Positions 1 to 7,028 of a stretch of DNA of 10,184 bases are shown piece by piece. Made by a program: the position numbers and the translations under genes. Origin of the DNA: GCA-2748575 sp033722575 (GTDB taxonomy: Bacteria; Pseudomonadota; Gammaproteobacteria; Pseudomonadales; Ketobacteraceae); assembly GCA_033722575.1 (NCBI GenBank), contig JAWVYU010000180.1, positions 1-10,184 on the forward strand. Direction: 5' to 3'. Position 1 is the stretch's first letter. Every line of letters begins with the position of its first letter. Under the pieces are notes generated by a model. That model was not told the origin of the DNA. It searched no databases and saw nothing but the letters and a program-made list of their open reading frames with translations.

Positions 1-219
1 ATTCAGGCCAGCGGAGACAATTTCACTATTGAAGGGCTCGCCGAGGCCAATAACCGTGTATCGAATCTGATGAGAAACCTGAGTTCATCCCCGATGTTTG
101 CCGAGCCTAATCTGTCTACGGTACAGGTGGAGCAGCGTAACGGCGAGGACTGGAGCCGATTCCGTCTCACCGTCAAGCGTGAGAACCAGACTGACAAGAA
201 AGGCAAAGGGGAAGGCTGA
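1..219 (+). CDS. pilN: Type IV pilus assembly protein PilN, C-terminal part (5' end outside window)
   Basis: Reading frame 1 is open from the first base to a TGA at 217-219 and gives the last 72 residues of a protein. The stretch contains 'EANNRVSNLMRNL', followed by 'MFAEPNLSTVQVE' and a short lysine-rich tail. This matches the end of the periplasmic domain of Pseudomonas-type PilN, where the same 'NNRVSxLMRNL...F.EPNL' pattern occurs. In the known system PilN is a bitopic inner-membrane protein: its short cytoplasmic N-terminus binds PilM and its periplasmic ferredoxin-like domain pairs with PilO. The N-terminus, membrane helix and PilM-binding motif lie upstream of the window and cannot be checked. 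The TGA overlaps the pilO ATG by one base (TGATG), which suggests translational coupling. Identification rests on this short segment plus the unambiguous pilO-pilP-pilQ order downstream. Confidence 0.9.
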   Translation: MQASGDNFTIEGLAEANNRVSNLMRNLSSSPMFAEPNLSTVQVEQRNGEDWSRFRLTVKRENQTDKKGKGEG

Positions 220-812
220 TGGACGTTAGAGAGTTTGTTGATTCCCTCAATAATCTGGATCCCGAGAACATTGGTGGCTGGCCGCTGCCGGTCAAGATGT
301 TCATGTGGATTCTGGCGGCAGTTCTTTGCGGATGGCTGGTGTATTACATGATGCTGTCTGACTCGCTGGTCAAGCTCGAGAAAGAACAGAGCAAGGAAAG
401 CGGCTTGATGCAGGATTATGAAAAGAAAGCCTTCCAGGCCGCCAATCTGGATCGTTACAAGCGCCAGATGGAAGAGATGGAAACATCATTCGGCGCCTTG
501 CTGAGGCAGCTGCCCAGCGATACCGAGGTGCCTGGCCTGCTGGAGGATATCTCTCACACCGGGCTGGCAGCGGGGCTGGAATTCAAGACCATCAGTCTGG
601 GTAACGAAAGCAAGAAAGAGTTCTATATCGAACTGCCCATATCAATTACAGTCCGGGGAGGGTACCATTCTCTTGGGGCTTTTGTGAGTGGGGTTTCTGC
701 GCTGCCGCGTATCGTGACGTTGCACGATTTCCAGATAACGTCGGGGCAGTCGATGAACGACCTGACCATGTCGATAACAGCTAAAACCTATCGTTACAAT
801 GAGCAAGAGTAA
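219..812 (+). CDS. pilO: Type IV pilus inner-membrane alignment protein PilO
   Basis: This 197-residue protein has the classic PilO layout. A short cytoplasmic N-terminus (about 1-23) is followed by one membrane helix (about 25-46, 'MFMWILAAVLCGWLVYYMML'). A charged heptad-like coiled coil comes next (about 48-92), then a periplasmic ferredoxin-like domain (about 100-190) with 'LRQLPSDTEVPGLLEDIS' and 'GLEFKTISLG', both typical of the family. Known role: PilO heterodimerises with PilN in the periplasm and binds PilP, keeping the inner-membrane motor in register with the PilQ secretin. The start at 219 is supported by a strong Shine-Dalgarno (AGGGGA, 207-212, six bases upstream) and by overlap with the pilN stop. 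The length is close to the roughly 200 residues usual for the family. The 3' end overlaps pilP. Confidence 0.95.
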   Translation: MDVREFVDSLNNLDPENIGGWPLPVKMFMWILAAVLCGWLVYYMMLSDSLVKLEKEQSKESGLMQDYEKKAFQAANLDRYKRQMEEMETSFGALLRQLPSDTEVPGLLEDISHTGLAAGLEFKTISLGNESKKEFYIELPISITVRGGYHSLGAFVSGVSALPRIVTLHDFQITSGQSMNDLTMSITAKTYRYNEQE

Positions 813-1350
813 GCCTATGAAGCTGTTAAGTGTAACGCTATGTATACTGGCTGTCGTCCTCGGCGCCGGATGCGCCAGCGACGGCGAGTTTGCGGACCTC
901 AGAGCCCAGATGGAAGAAATAAAAAAGCGCCCCAAGGGGCGTATTGAGCCGCCACCGGAGTTCAAGTCCTACAAGACTTTTTCATACAGTGCGGCGGCTC
1001 TTCGCAGTCCGTTTTCGCCGCCTGTTGAGGTGGAAACGGTAGCGATTGCCGCTAAACGCAGCAATGTAAAACCGGATTTAAACCGTCCACAGGAGCCACT
1101 GGAACAGTACGGTATTGATTCCCTGGACATGGTTGGTACGCTCAGGCGTCCGGAGCAAACACTGTTTGCGCTGGTGAAGGATCCCGATGGCGGTCTGCAC
1201 CGGGTCAGGGAAGGTAACTATATTGGGCGAAATCACGGGAAAATCGTGAACGTGAAGCCGACAAAAATTGATGTTATAGAAATAGTCTCGGATGGGCAGG
1301 AAGGTTGGATCGAGCGTCCCCGTACCATAGTCCTGAGTGAACAAGAATAA
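799..1350 (+). CDS. pilP: Type IV pilus lipoprotein PilP
   Basis: This 183-residue protein has an N-terminal lipoprotein signal (basic start, hydrophobic run 'LLSVTLCILAVVLGAG', candidate lipidated Cys25 with Ala at +2). The lipobox is slightly atypical, with Gly rather than Leu at -3. A flexible, proline-rich segment (about 28-93) is followed by the PilP homology domain (about 94-180) with 'YGIDSLDMVGTL', 'ALVKDPDGGLHRVREGNYIG' and 'IVSDGQEGWIERP', all family hallmarks. Known role: PilP bridges the PilN/PilO pair to the periplasmic N-domains of PilQ. Ala at +2 is compatible with outer-membrane sorting. The ATG at 799 lies inside pilO (14-nt overlap). An in-frame ATG at 817, preceded by AAGAG at 805-809, would give a protein six residues shorter with the same signal peptide, so the exact start is uncertain. 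Confidence 0.94.
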   Translation: MSKSKPMKLLSVTLCILAVVLGAGCASDGEFADLRAQMEEIKKRPKGRIEPPPEFKSYKTFSYSAAALRSPFSPPVEVETVAIAAKRSNVKPDLNRPQEPLEQYGIDSLDMVGTLRRPEQTLFALVKDPDGGLHRVREGNYIGRNHGKIVNVKPTKIDVIEIVSDGQEGWIERPRTIVLSEQE

Positions 1351-1360
1351 GCGATAAGCG

Positions 1361-1368
1361 GGAAGAGG
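1361..1368 (+). promoter_or_regulatory. Ribosome binding site of pilQ
   Basis: GGAAGAGG lies nine bases before the ATG at 1378 and twelve before the adjacent in-frame ATG at 1381. The spacing favours 1378 as the start. It is one of the clearest Shine-Dalgarno sequences in the window, in keeping with a secretin that must assemble as a multimer of twelve or more copies. Confidence 0.6.
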
Positions 1369-1377
1369 TTTATTATC

Positions 1378-3519
1378 ATGATGAGGTCCGTTACTAACAA
1401 TTACCTGAGAAAGTTAAAGGGACTGTCTCTTGTGCTCAGTCTTATGGCTCTCCTATCGAATGTCGCTTGGGCTGCCAAACTGACAGGCATAGAAACGGCT
1501 GCACTACCGGGTGATGCGATCGAGCTGAAACTGAAGTTTGACGCAACGCCGCCGTCGCCGGCAGGTTACACTATCGAATCCCCTGCCCGGATTGCCCTTG
1601 ACCTGCAGGGTGTCAGCAACGGGCTGGCCGAGAAATACCACGCCCTGGGCAACGGCAATGTCCGCAGTGCCACCATCATGGGTGCCGGCGACCGCACCCG
1701 CGTCATCGTCAACCTCACCTCGCTGGTTAACTACACCACCAAAGTAGACGGCAATAATCTGCTGGTCACCATCGGCAATACCGGTAGCGCAACTACCGGC
1801 GGTTCCACCGCGTCCTCCGAGGATCCCCAGACACAGGGTGTCGCCATGAAGAAAAAGGCGTCTCCCAGTCAGCCCACCATTGAAGAGCTTGATTTCCGCC
1901 GCGGTGAATCCGGCGAAGGCCAGATCATGATCACAGTATCTGATCCCTCCGCTCCTGTGGACATGCGCGAAGAAGGCGGAAAGGTGGTTGTGGAATTTAT
2001 CGGTGTGAATCTGCCTGAAGCCCTGCATCGTCGCCTGGACGTGGTAGATTTCGCAACGCCGGTCAAGATTATTGATGCCATTTCCGAATCAGGAAACGCC
2101 CGGGTGGCCATTGAAGCCAAGGGTGACTACGAGTATCTGGCCTACCAGACAGACAAGGTGTTTACAGTCAGTGTCAAGCCCATCGCGGCAGAAGAGCTGG
2201 AGCGTCAGCGCAAAGAGCGTTTCCAGTTTACCGGCGAGAAGCTGTCGCTTAACTTCCAGGATATCGAAGTGCGCTCCGTGCTGCAGCTTATTGCGGATTT
2301 TACCGAACTGAACCTGGTGGCCAGTGACACCGTCAATGGCCGTATTACCCTGCGTCTGCAGAATGTTCCCTGGGATCAGGCCCTGGATCTTATCCTGAAA
2401 ACCAAGGGCCTGGACAAGCGTCAGGTGGGTAACGTCATGCTGGTGGCACCAGCCGATGAAATCGCTGCCCGCGAAAAGCTGGAACTGGAAGCCAGCAAGC
2501 AGGTTGAAGAGCTGGCGCCGATCCGTACCGAATATATTACCGTTAACTACGCCAAGGCCGAGGAAATTGCCTCGCTGCTCACTGCCGAGTCCGGGTTCCT
2601 CACCGATCGTGGCAGTGTCTCTGTGGATCAGCGTACCAACACCATGGTGGTTCAGGATACTTCCGCCAAGCTTGATGAAATCCGCTACATGCTGGAGAAA
2701 CTGGATATCCCGGTGCGCCAGGTAATGATCGAGGCCCGGATTGTGATTGCAAACTCCGATGCATCGGAAGAGCTGGGGGTTCGCTGGAACCTGATGCAGA
2801 CCGATTTCGATGTGGATTCCAACGGAAACATTGATTCCATGTTCCTGGCGGCCGGTCGTGGCCGGGGTATTGAAGAAAGTGTGGAGTCCATTCTTGCCGG
2901 TGAAGGCCGTACCTTCGGCACCAACACCCTGGGTCTGGACTTTGGTGTGGCAGGAAGTGCAGCTTCCTCACTGTCACTGGGCTTCTGGGACAGCGAAACC
3001 GGCCTGATTGATCTTGAGCTGTCGGTGCTGGAATCTGACGGTAAGGCCGACATTGTATCCACACCCAAGGTTCTGACAGCGGATCAGCAAAAAGCCCGGA
3101 TTGCTTCTGGTGAAGAGATTCCCTATCAGGAAGCCTCTTCCAGTGGTGCAACTTCAACTTCCTTCAAGGAAGCGGTGCTGTCCCTGGAAGCTACACCCCA
3201 TATCACACCTGACGGCCGGATTATCATGGAGCTGATCATCAACCAGGATCAGCGTACAGATACGGTACTCGAATCCGGTGTGCCGGTTATCGCCAAGAAT
3301 GAAATTGAAACCAGTGTTATTGTTGATAACGGTCAGACCGTGGTACTGGGTGGTGTGTTCACCTCAGAGGAATCCACAGCGACCCTGAAAACACCTTTCC
3401 TGGGTGATCTGCCCTTTATTGGCCGACTGTTCAAGAAAGAACTTCAGAGCAGCAACAAATCCGAACTGCTGGTTTTCATCACGCCGAAGATAGTCACGGA
3501 CGTTCTCGCAAATAACTGA
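1378..3519 (+). CDS. pilQ: Type IV pilus outer-membrane secretin PilQ
   Basis: This 713-residue secretin is about the length of the Pseudomonas homologue. A Sec signal peptide (1-32) ends with 'NVAWA' before Ala33. Two AMIN domains (about 35-135 and 165-270), which in this family bind peptidoglycan, are separated by a Ser/Thr/Gly- and Lys-rich linker. The STN/N0 domain begins near 289 ('LSLNFQDIEVRSVLQLIADF'). An N1 domain (about 386-445) has 'YITVNYAKAEEIASLL' and 'VDQRTNTMVVQD'. The secretin barrel starts near 450 ('VMIEARIV') and ends with the secretin signature around 635-680 ('VPVIAKNEIETS', 'VVLGGVF', 'TPFLGDLPFIGRLFK'). It forms the gated outer-membrane channel for the pilus and receives PilP on its periplasmic side. 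The gap to pilP is 27 bp, and the TGA overlaps the aroK ATG by one base. No truncation or missing domain is visible. Confidence 0.98.
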   Translation: MMRSVTNNYLRKLKGLSLVLSLMALLSNVAWAAKLTGIETAALPGDAIELKLKFDATPPSPAGYTIESPARIALDLQGVSNGLAEKYHALGNGNVRSATIMGAGDRTRVIVNLTSLVNYTTKVDGNNLLVTIGNTGSATTGGSTASSEDPQTQGVAMKKKASPSQPTIEELDFRRGESGEGQIMITVSDPSAPVDMREEGGKVVVEFIGVNLPEALHRRLDVVDFATPVKIIDAISESGNARVAIEAKGDYEYLAYQTDKVFTVSVKPIAAEELERQRKERFQFTGEKLSLNFQDIEVRSVLQLIADFTELNLVASDTVNGRITLRLQNVPWDQALDLILKTKGLDKRQVGNVMLVAPADEIAAREKLELEASKQVEELAPIRTEYITVNYAKAEEIASLLTAESGFLTDRGSVSVDQRTNTMVVQDTSAKLDEIRYMLEKLDIPVRQVMIEARIVIANSDASEELGVRWNLMQTDFDVDSNGNIDSMFLAAGRGRGIEESVESILAGEGRTFGTNTLGLDFGVAGSAASSLSLGFWDSETGLIDLELSVLESDGKADIVSTPKVLTADQQKARIASGEEIPYQEASSSGATSTSFKEAVLSLEATPHITPDGRIIMELIINQDQRTDTVLESGVPVIAKNEIETSVIVDNGQTVVLGGVFTSEESTATLKTPFLGDLPFIGRLFKKELQSSNKSELLVFITPKIVTDVLANN

Positions 3520-4040
3520 TGCTGGGAAAACGCAATGTGATTCTGGTGGGTCCGATGGGTGCGGGAAAGAGCACCATCGGACGCCAGCTGGCAGGCATCC
3601 TCAATTACGATTTCTACGATTCAGACCAGGAGATAGAAGCCCGTACCGGGGCCGATATCCCCTGGATTTTTGATGTGGAAGGGGAAGAGGGGTTTCGCCG
3701 CCGGGAAACGGCCATGATCGATGAACTCACCGAGCTGGACGGTATCGTCCTGGCCACAGGCGGGGGTGCGGTGACCCGGGAGGAAAACCGGAGCGTGCTG
3801 ATGACCCGTGGAGTGGTGGTGTATCTCAAAACATCCGTCGAGCAACAGCTGGAGCGCACTGCCAGGGATCGCAACCGTCCTCTTCTCCAGAACGCAGAGC
3901 CCCGCAAGGTCCTGACCGAACTGATGCGGGTGCGCGAGCCCCTGTATGAAGAAGTGGCCGACATGATCGTGAATACCGGCGAAGGCGGTGTCCGCGAAGT
4001 GGCACAGAAAATTGCCGCGCTGGTCACGGAGCATCTCTAG
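3519..4040 (+). CDS. aroK: Shikimate kinase (AroK)
   Basis: AroK phosphorylates shikimate to shikimate 3-phosphate with ATP, the fifth step of the shikimate pathway, in the cytoplasm. The protein has 173 residues, the same length as E. coli AroK, and aligns with it throughout. The Walker A loop is 'GPMGAGKST' (11-19). The shikimate-binding residues are present: Asp36 in 'YDSDQEIE', Arg60 in 'EGFRRRE', and the Gly-rich 'ATGGGAV' (79-85). The lid segment 'RTARDRNRPLL' carries the ATP-contacting arginines. The start at 3519 overlaps the pilQ stop (TGATG) and has no good Shine-Dalgarno, so translation is probably coupled to pilQ. The link between pilus genes and aroK is a conserved gammaproteobacterial arrangement (hofQ-aroK in E. 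coli). No terminator separates it from pilQ. Confidence 0.97.
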   Translation: MLGKRNVILVGPMGAGKSTIGRQLAGILNYDFYDSDQEIEARTGADIPWIFDVEGEEGFRRRETAMIDELTELDGIVLATGGGAVTREENRSVLMTRGVVVYLKTSVEQQLERTARDRNRPLLQNAEPRKVLTELMRVREPLYEEVADMIVNTGEGGVREVAQKIAALVTEHL

Positions 4041-4086
4041 CCGCCCCAATCGCTGCTTTATCCATTCTTTGTTGCTGTCCAATCTT

Positions 4087-4095
4087 TGCTACAAT
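4087..4095 (+). promoter_or_regulatory. Extended -10 promoter for aroB (predicted)
   Basis: TGC immediately followed by TACAAT (4090-4095) is an extended -10 element, five of six matches to TATAAT plus the TGn motif. Only a poor -35 is present around 4067-4073 (T-rich, CTTTGT/TTTGTT), which is common for extended -10 promoters. Transcription would begin near 4102, giving a leader of roughly 26 bases before the aroB ATG at 4128. It lies in the 87-bp aroK-aroB gap, which has no terminator hairpin. Confidence 0.55.
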
Positions 4096-4127
4096 GCCGC
4101 TTTCTGTACATAAGGAAAGTGAACGCC

Positions 4128-5210
4128 ATGGTTGAGTCATTACGCGTCAGTCTGGGTGAGCGCAGTTACGATATTGTCATTGGGTCGGGATTGATTGACA
4201 AAGTGGAGCAATGGCTGCCGCCGCTGAAAGGCGGTCAGGTCATGCTGGTTACCAACGATACCGTAGGCCCTCTTTATCTGGATCGCCTCAGGCAGGCTTT
4301 ACCGTCGTTTCAGGCGGATGACGTGTCCCTGCCTGATGGTGAAAGCCACAAAAATCTCGATACCCTTAACCGCATTTTCACTGCGTTGCTGGAAAAAACC
4401 CATTCCCGTTCAACCACGCTGTTTGCGCTGGGCGGTGGTGTTGTGGGCGATATGGCGGGGTTTGCCGCTGCCTGCTATCAGCGGGGGGTGGATTTCGTTC
4501 AGGTGCCAACCACCCTGCTGGCGCAGGTTGACTCTTCTGTGGGCGGCAAGACCGGCGTTAACCACGCATTGGGAAAGAACATGATCGGTGCCTTCCATCA
4601 GCCCCGCTTGGTTCTCATTGATATAGATACCCTGTCAACCTTGCCGGACCGGGAGCTGTCCGCGGGTATCGCTGAGGTGATCAAGTACGGGCTGATCTAT
4701 GACCAGGCCTTTTTTGTCTGGCTTGAGGAGCATGTGGAGGCGCTGATGGCGCGTGAGCGGGAGGCGCTGGTATACGCCATCAGACGTTCCTGCGAGATCA
4801 AGGCGGAAATCGTTGCCCAGGATGAGAAAGAGGGGGGTATCAGGGCCATACTGAACCTCGGGCACACCTTTGGCCACGCCATTGAAACCGCCAGCGGGTA
4901 CGGCAACTGGCTTCATGGAGAAGCGGTTGCGGCAGGCATGGCCATGGCAGTAGACTTTTCGCGCCGCATGGGCTGGGTGGAAAACAGCGTGCTGCAGCGT
5001 ACCCAGGTTATTCTCAGAAAGGCAAAGTTACCCACCGAACCGCCAAAAGCCATGACACCGCAGCAGTTTTTGGATTTAATGGCGGTAGATAAGAAAAACA
5101 TCGACAAAAAACTGCGCCTGGTATTGTTGAAGTCATTGGGTCATGCCATTGTGACCGATGACTTTGATCATGAAGTCCTCGCCGCCTTACTGAAGGATTA
5201 TGTTGGCTAA
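4128..5210 (+). CDS. aroB: 3-dehydroquinate synthase (AroB)
   Basis: AroB converts DAHP to 3-dehydroquinate with loss of phosphate, the second step of the shikimate pathway, using bound NAD+ and a divalent metal. The start chosen is the ATG at 4128, which follows AAGGAAAG (4112-4119) at good spacing. A TTG at 4086 in the same frame would place the initiation codon inside the promoter -10 and is rejected. This gives 360 residues, against 362 in E. coli. Visible motifs are the NAD-binding 'GGGVVGDMAGF' (102-112), 'PTTLLAQVDSSVGGKTGVNH', and the three metal ligands by comparison with E. coli: Glu183 ('AEVIKYG'), His246 ('LGHTFGHAIE') and His263 ('LHGEAVAAGM'). All expected active-site blocks are intact. 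The next gene begins 11 bp downstream. Confidence 0.97.
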   Translation: MVESLRVSLGERSYDIVIGSGLIDKVEQWLPPLKGGQVMLVTNDTVGPLYLDRLRQALPSFQADDVSLPDGESHKNLDTLNRIFTALLEKTHSRSTTLFALGGGVVGDMAGFAAACYQRGVDFVQVPTTLLAQVDSSVGGKTGVNHALGKNMIGAFHQPRLVLIDIDTLSTLPDRELSAGIAEVIKYGLIYDQAFFVWLEEHVEALMAREREALVYAIRRSCEIKAEIVAQDEKEGGIRAILNLGHTFGHAIETASGYGNWLHGEAVAAGMAMAVDFSRRMGWVENSVLQRTQVILRKAKLPTEPPKAMTPQQFLDLMAVDKKNIDKKLRLVLLKSLGHAIVTDDFDHEVLAALLKDYVG

Positions 5211-5221
5211 GCATACGGTTC

Positions 5222-6838
5222 ATGTCTGAGACCCATACTGAGCGATTAAATACCGAGCGGTTCAAAGCAGCGCTGAATATTGACCGGGAACCTTTCAGTG
5301 ATGAAGGTGTGGCCGGCCTGTTTTTTCCCGGTGGTGGCCGCCAGGAGCTGGTGGACCAGCTCATGCATCTGTGTCGTTACGGGCCCCCTCTGCTGGTTCT
5401 GCTGGGGGATAATGGCGTGGGAAAAAGCACCGTTGTCCGGCAGATGGAATCCCGGATTGATCCCTCCGTATTTCAGTGTCTTCATATTGAAGCGGATGTA
5501 CTGGCCGACGAGAACCTGATTCTGCAGCGTATTGCAGAAGGTTTTCATCTGGATTTTGGTTTTGACAAGGATGCGGCCATAGAGAGCCTGGTTCGCTATT
5601 CCCGGGAGCTGGACGGTTATTCGCAAACCCCCCTGCTGGTGTTGGATGAAGCCCAGAACCTGAGCCTTTCCGCCATAGAGTTCCTGATCCGGCTGCTGGG
5701 GCATTCCGCCAGGTCAGGTCTGCGGTGCCTGTTGGTAATGGATGGTACCGATCCGGAAAAAATACCGCTGCTGGCCCCGGTGCTCAAAAGCGATCTCGAT
5801 TCCGAGTTTCTGGAAGTGCCACCGCTGGATCCGGATGCGATTGAGGAATATCTGGATTATCGCATGACCACGTCGGGCCTGAGTGATATCCGCTTCAGTC
5901 CCGATCAGAAGCGCAAAATCGTAAACCGGTCGATGGGAAATATTGATCGCCTTAATATGGTGTCCAGGCAGATCCTGGTCGAACACTTCCCCTACGAAAA
6001 GAATCGCAAAAAGCCCGTCAGGCTACCCTTCCTGCATGCTGCTGTAGTGACTTTGCTGGCAGCGTTGCTGCTGACTGCCTATTGGTACGTGCCCGATTTC
6101 ACCGGGAGCGAACCCCCGGTACTGGCTGAATCCGGTGGCGAGGTGAGCAATGCGCCGGAGAAAAGAGGGATAGGGGTCAGCGATTACCCCGCCCCGGAAC
6201 GCGAGGCCGCAGAAGAGTCCGGCAGGGGCGATCAGGCGCCCGCTACCGCTGAAAATACGCCTGAAGCACCTGTGGGCGCATCACCCGGCGAAGACTCATC
6301 GGCAGCGGCAGAGGCGCTGGACTCATTCGAGACCGACAAAGAGGCGGTGGATTTCAATTATTCAGAGACCGATCCTGCTGAAGAGGCGCTCCAGCCTGTG
6401 GCCAGCCGCACGTCACAGGCTGCGGAGCCCCGGCAAACGCAAACCGCGCCTCCGGTGACTGCAGAGAAAGCGAAACCGGCAGAAGGTGAGGCTGCTCAAA
6501 AGCCTGCCGCTGTTCAGGTAGCTGCTGCCGACACGCTGTCCCCGCGGGAAAAATGGCTGATGTCCCTGGACAAGAACAAATTTACCCTGCAAATGCTGGG
6601 GGCAAGAGAGGAGGCTTCGGTACAGAAGTTCCTGGCAAAGTACCCCAGCCTGAAAGATATTGCCTATTATCGCACCACTCACCGCGATCAGGACTGGTAT
6701 GTGGTAGTATATGGGCTATTCGGTTCAAAAGAGTCTGCGAAACAGGCGCTTAGCAAGTTGCCCAAACCGCTGCGCGAGTCCAGCCCCTGGGCCCGTTCAG
6801 TGGCCAGTGTTCAGGAAGAAATTCAGAAACGTCAGTAA
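5222..6838 (+). CDS. DamX-type cell-division protein: AAA ATPase, one membrane helix, SPOR domain
   Basis: This 538-residue bitopic protein begins with an ExeA/GspA-like AAA ATPase domain (about 15-255), with Walker A 'GDNGVGKST' (62-70) and Walker B 'LLVLDEAQN' (138-146). A basic stretch (261-267) precedes a membrane helix (about 270-290, 'AAVVTLLAALLLTAYWYV'). The linker (about 295-440) is rich in Ala, Glu, Pro, Ser and Thr and probably disordered in the periplasm. The C-terminus is a SPOR domain (about 451-530), with 'FTLQMLGA', 'WYVVVYGLFGSKESAKQAL' and 'PWARSVASVQEEI', which aligns well with the end of E. coli DamX. SPOR domains bind denuded glycan at the septum, so a role in cell division is inferred. 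E. coli DamX lacks the ATPase domain, but homologues at this locus in Pseudomonas and Vibrio carry one. No clear Shine-Dalgarno precedes the ATG; coupling to aroB, 11 bp upstream, is likely. The substrate of the ATPase is unknown. Confidence 0.85.
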   Translation: MSETHTERLNTERFKAALNIDREPFSDEGVAGLFFPGGGRQELVDQLMHLCRYGPPLLVLLGDNGVGKSTVVRQMESRIDPSVFQCLHIEADVLADENLILQRIAEGFHLDFGFDKDAAIESLVRYSRELDGYSQTPLLVLDEAQNLSLSAIEFLIRLLGHSARSGLRCLLVMDGTDPEKIPLLAPVLKSDLDSEFLEVPPLDPDAIEEYLDYRMTTSGLSDIRFSPDQKRKIVNRSMGNIDRLNMVSRQILVEHFPYEKNRKKPVRLPFLHAAVVTLLAALLLTAYWYVPDFTGSEPPVLAESGGEVSNAPEKRGIGVSDYPAPEREAAEESGRGDQAPATAENTPEAPVGASPGEDSSAAAEALDSFETDKEAVDFNYSETDPAEEALQPVASRTSQAAEPRQTQTAPPVTAEKAKPAEGEAAQKPAAVQVAAADTLSPREKWLMSLDKNKFTLQMLGAREEASVQKFLAKYPSLKDIAYYRTTHRDQDWYVVVYGLFGSKESAKQALSKLPKPLRESSPWARSVASVQEEIQKRQ

Positions 6839-6900
6839 AGGCGGCCATTAACCTATTGATTTGTAAGGTTATCCTGACAGGGCGCGGGAAATATTTTCAC

Positions 6901-6930
6901 TTGTCTGGGGTGGCGATTTGCGCTTAGATA
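6901..6930 (+). promoter_or_regulatory. Possible upstream sigma70 promoter for gltB (weak)
   Basis: TTGTCT (6901-6906) and TAGATA (6925-6930) are separated by 18 bases. The -35 matches four of six consensus positions; the -10 is a moderate match. The spacing is one base longer than ideal. If used, the gltB leader would be about 200 bases. It is weaker than the candidate at 6974-7002 and may be chance. Confidence 0.25.
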
Positions 6931-6973
6931 GAAGTCAAGATCCCCGGAAATGGATAGCTGGTCCTGGATAAGT

Positions 6974-7002
6974 TTGTCGCCATCCGGTTTCGCGTGTAAA
7001 AT
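6974..7002 (+). promoter_or_regulatory. Candidate sigma70 promoter for gltB
   Basis: TTGTCG (6974-6979) and TAAAAT (6997-7002) are separated by exactly 17 bases. The -10 matches five of six consensus positions and the -35 four of six. The start point would fall near 7009, leaving a leader of about 125 bases before the gltB ATG. It is the best spaced -35/-10 pair in the region. The -10 is overlapped by an inverted repeat (6998-7015), and a TGGATA direct repeat (6951-6970) ends just upstream of the -35, positions where a repressor and an activator respectively could act. No regulator can be named from sequence alone. Confidence 0.45.
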
Positions 7003-7016
7003 GGCTCTCCATTTTT
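6998..7016 (+). repeat. Inverted repeat with A- and T-tracts (hairpin or operator)
   Basis: AAAATGG (6998-7004) and CCATTTT (7009-7015) are perfect 7-bp arms around a 4-base loop, CTCT, with a further T at 7016. The shape resembles a small bidirectional terminator, but only two of seven pairs are G:C, so it would be a weak one. It also overlaps the -10 of the best gltB promoter, which fits an operator equally well. Function is unresolved. Confidence 0.35.
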
Positions 7017-7028
7017 GCCCAGTCCAAC

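Noticed and set aside
4086..4127. TTG at 4086 as aroB start
   Set aside because: The codon overlaps the extended -10 element, no Shine-Dalgarno precedes it, and the extra 14 residues have no counterpart in E. coli AroB. The ATG at 4128 has a good ribosome binding site.
6849..6871. TAACCT/AGGTTA inverted repeat as terminator of the SPOR gene
   Set aside because: The stem is 6 bp with two G:C pairs and an 11-base loop, and no T-run follows. It is too weak to call an intrinsic terminator.
6907..6921. Possible sigma54 site: GG (6908-6909), ten bases, GC (6920-6921), with TTGC at the -12 position
   Set aside because: The invariant dinucleotides and spacing fit, but the -24 half matches only three of seven positions (GGGGTGG versus TGGCACG). 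A match this loose has an appreciable chance of occurring in 300 bases.
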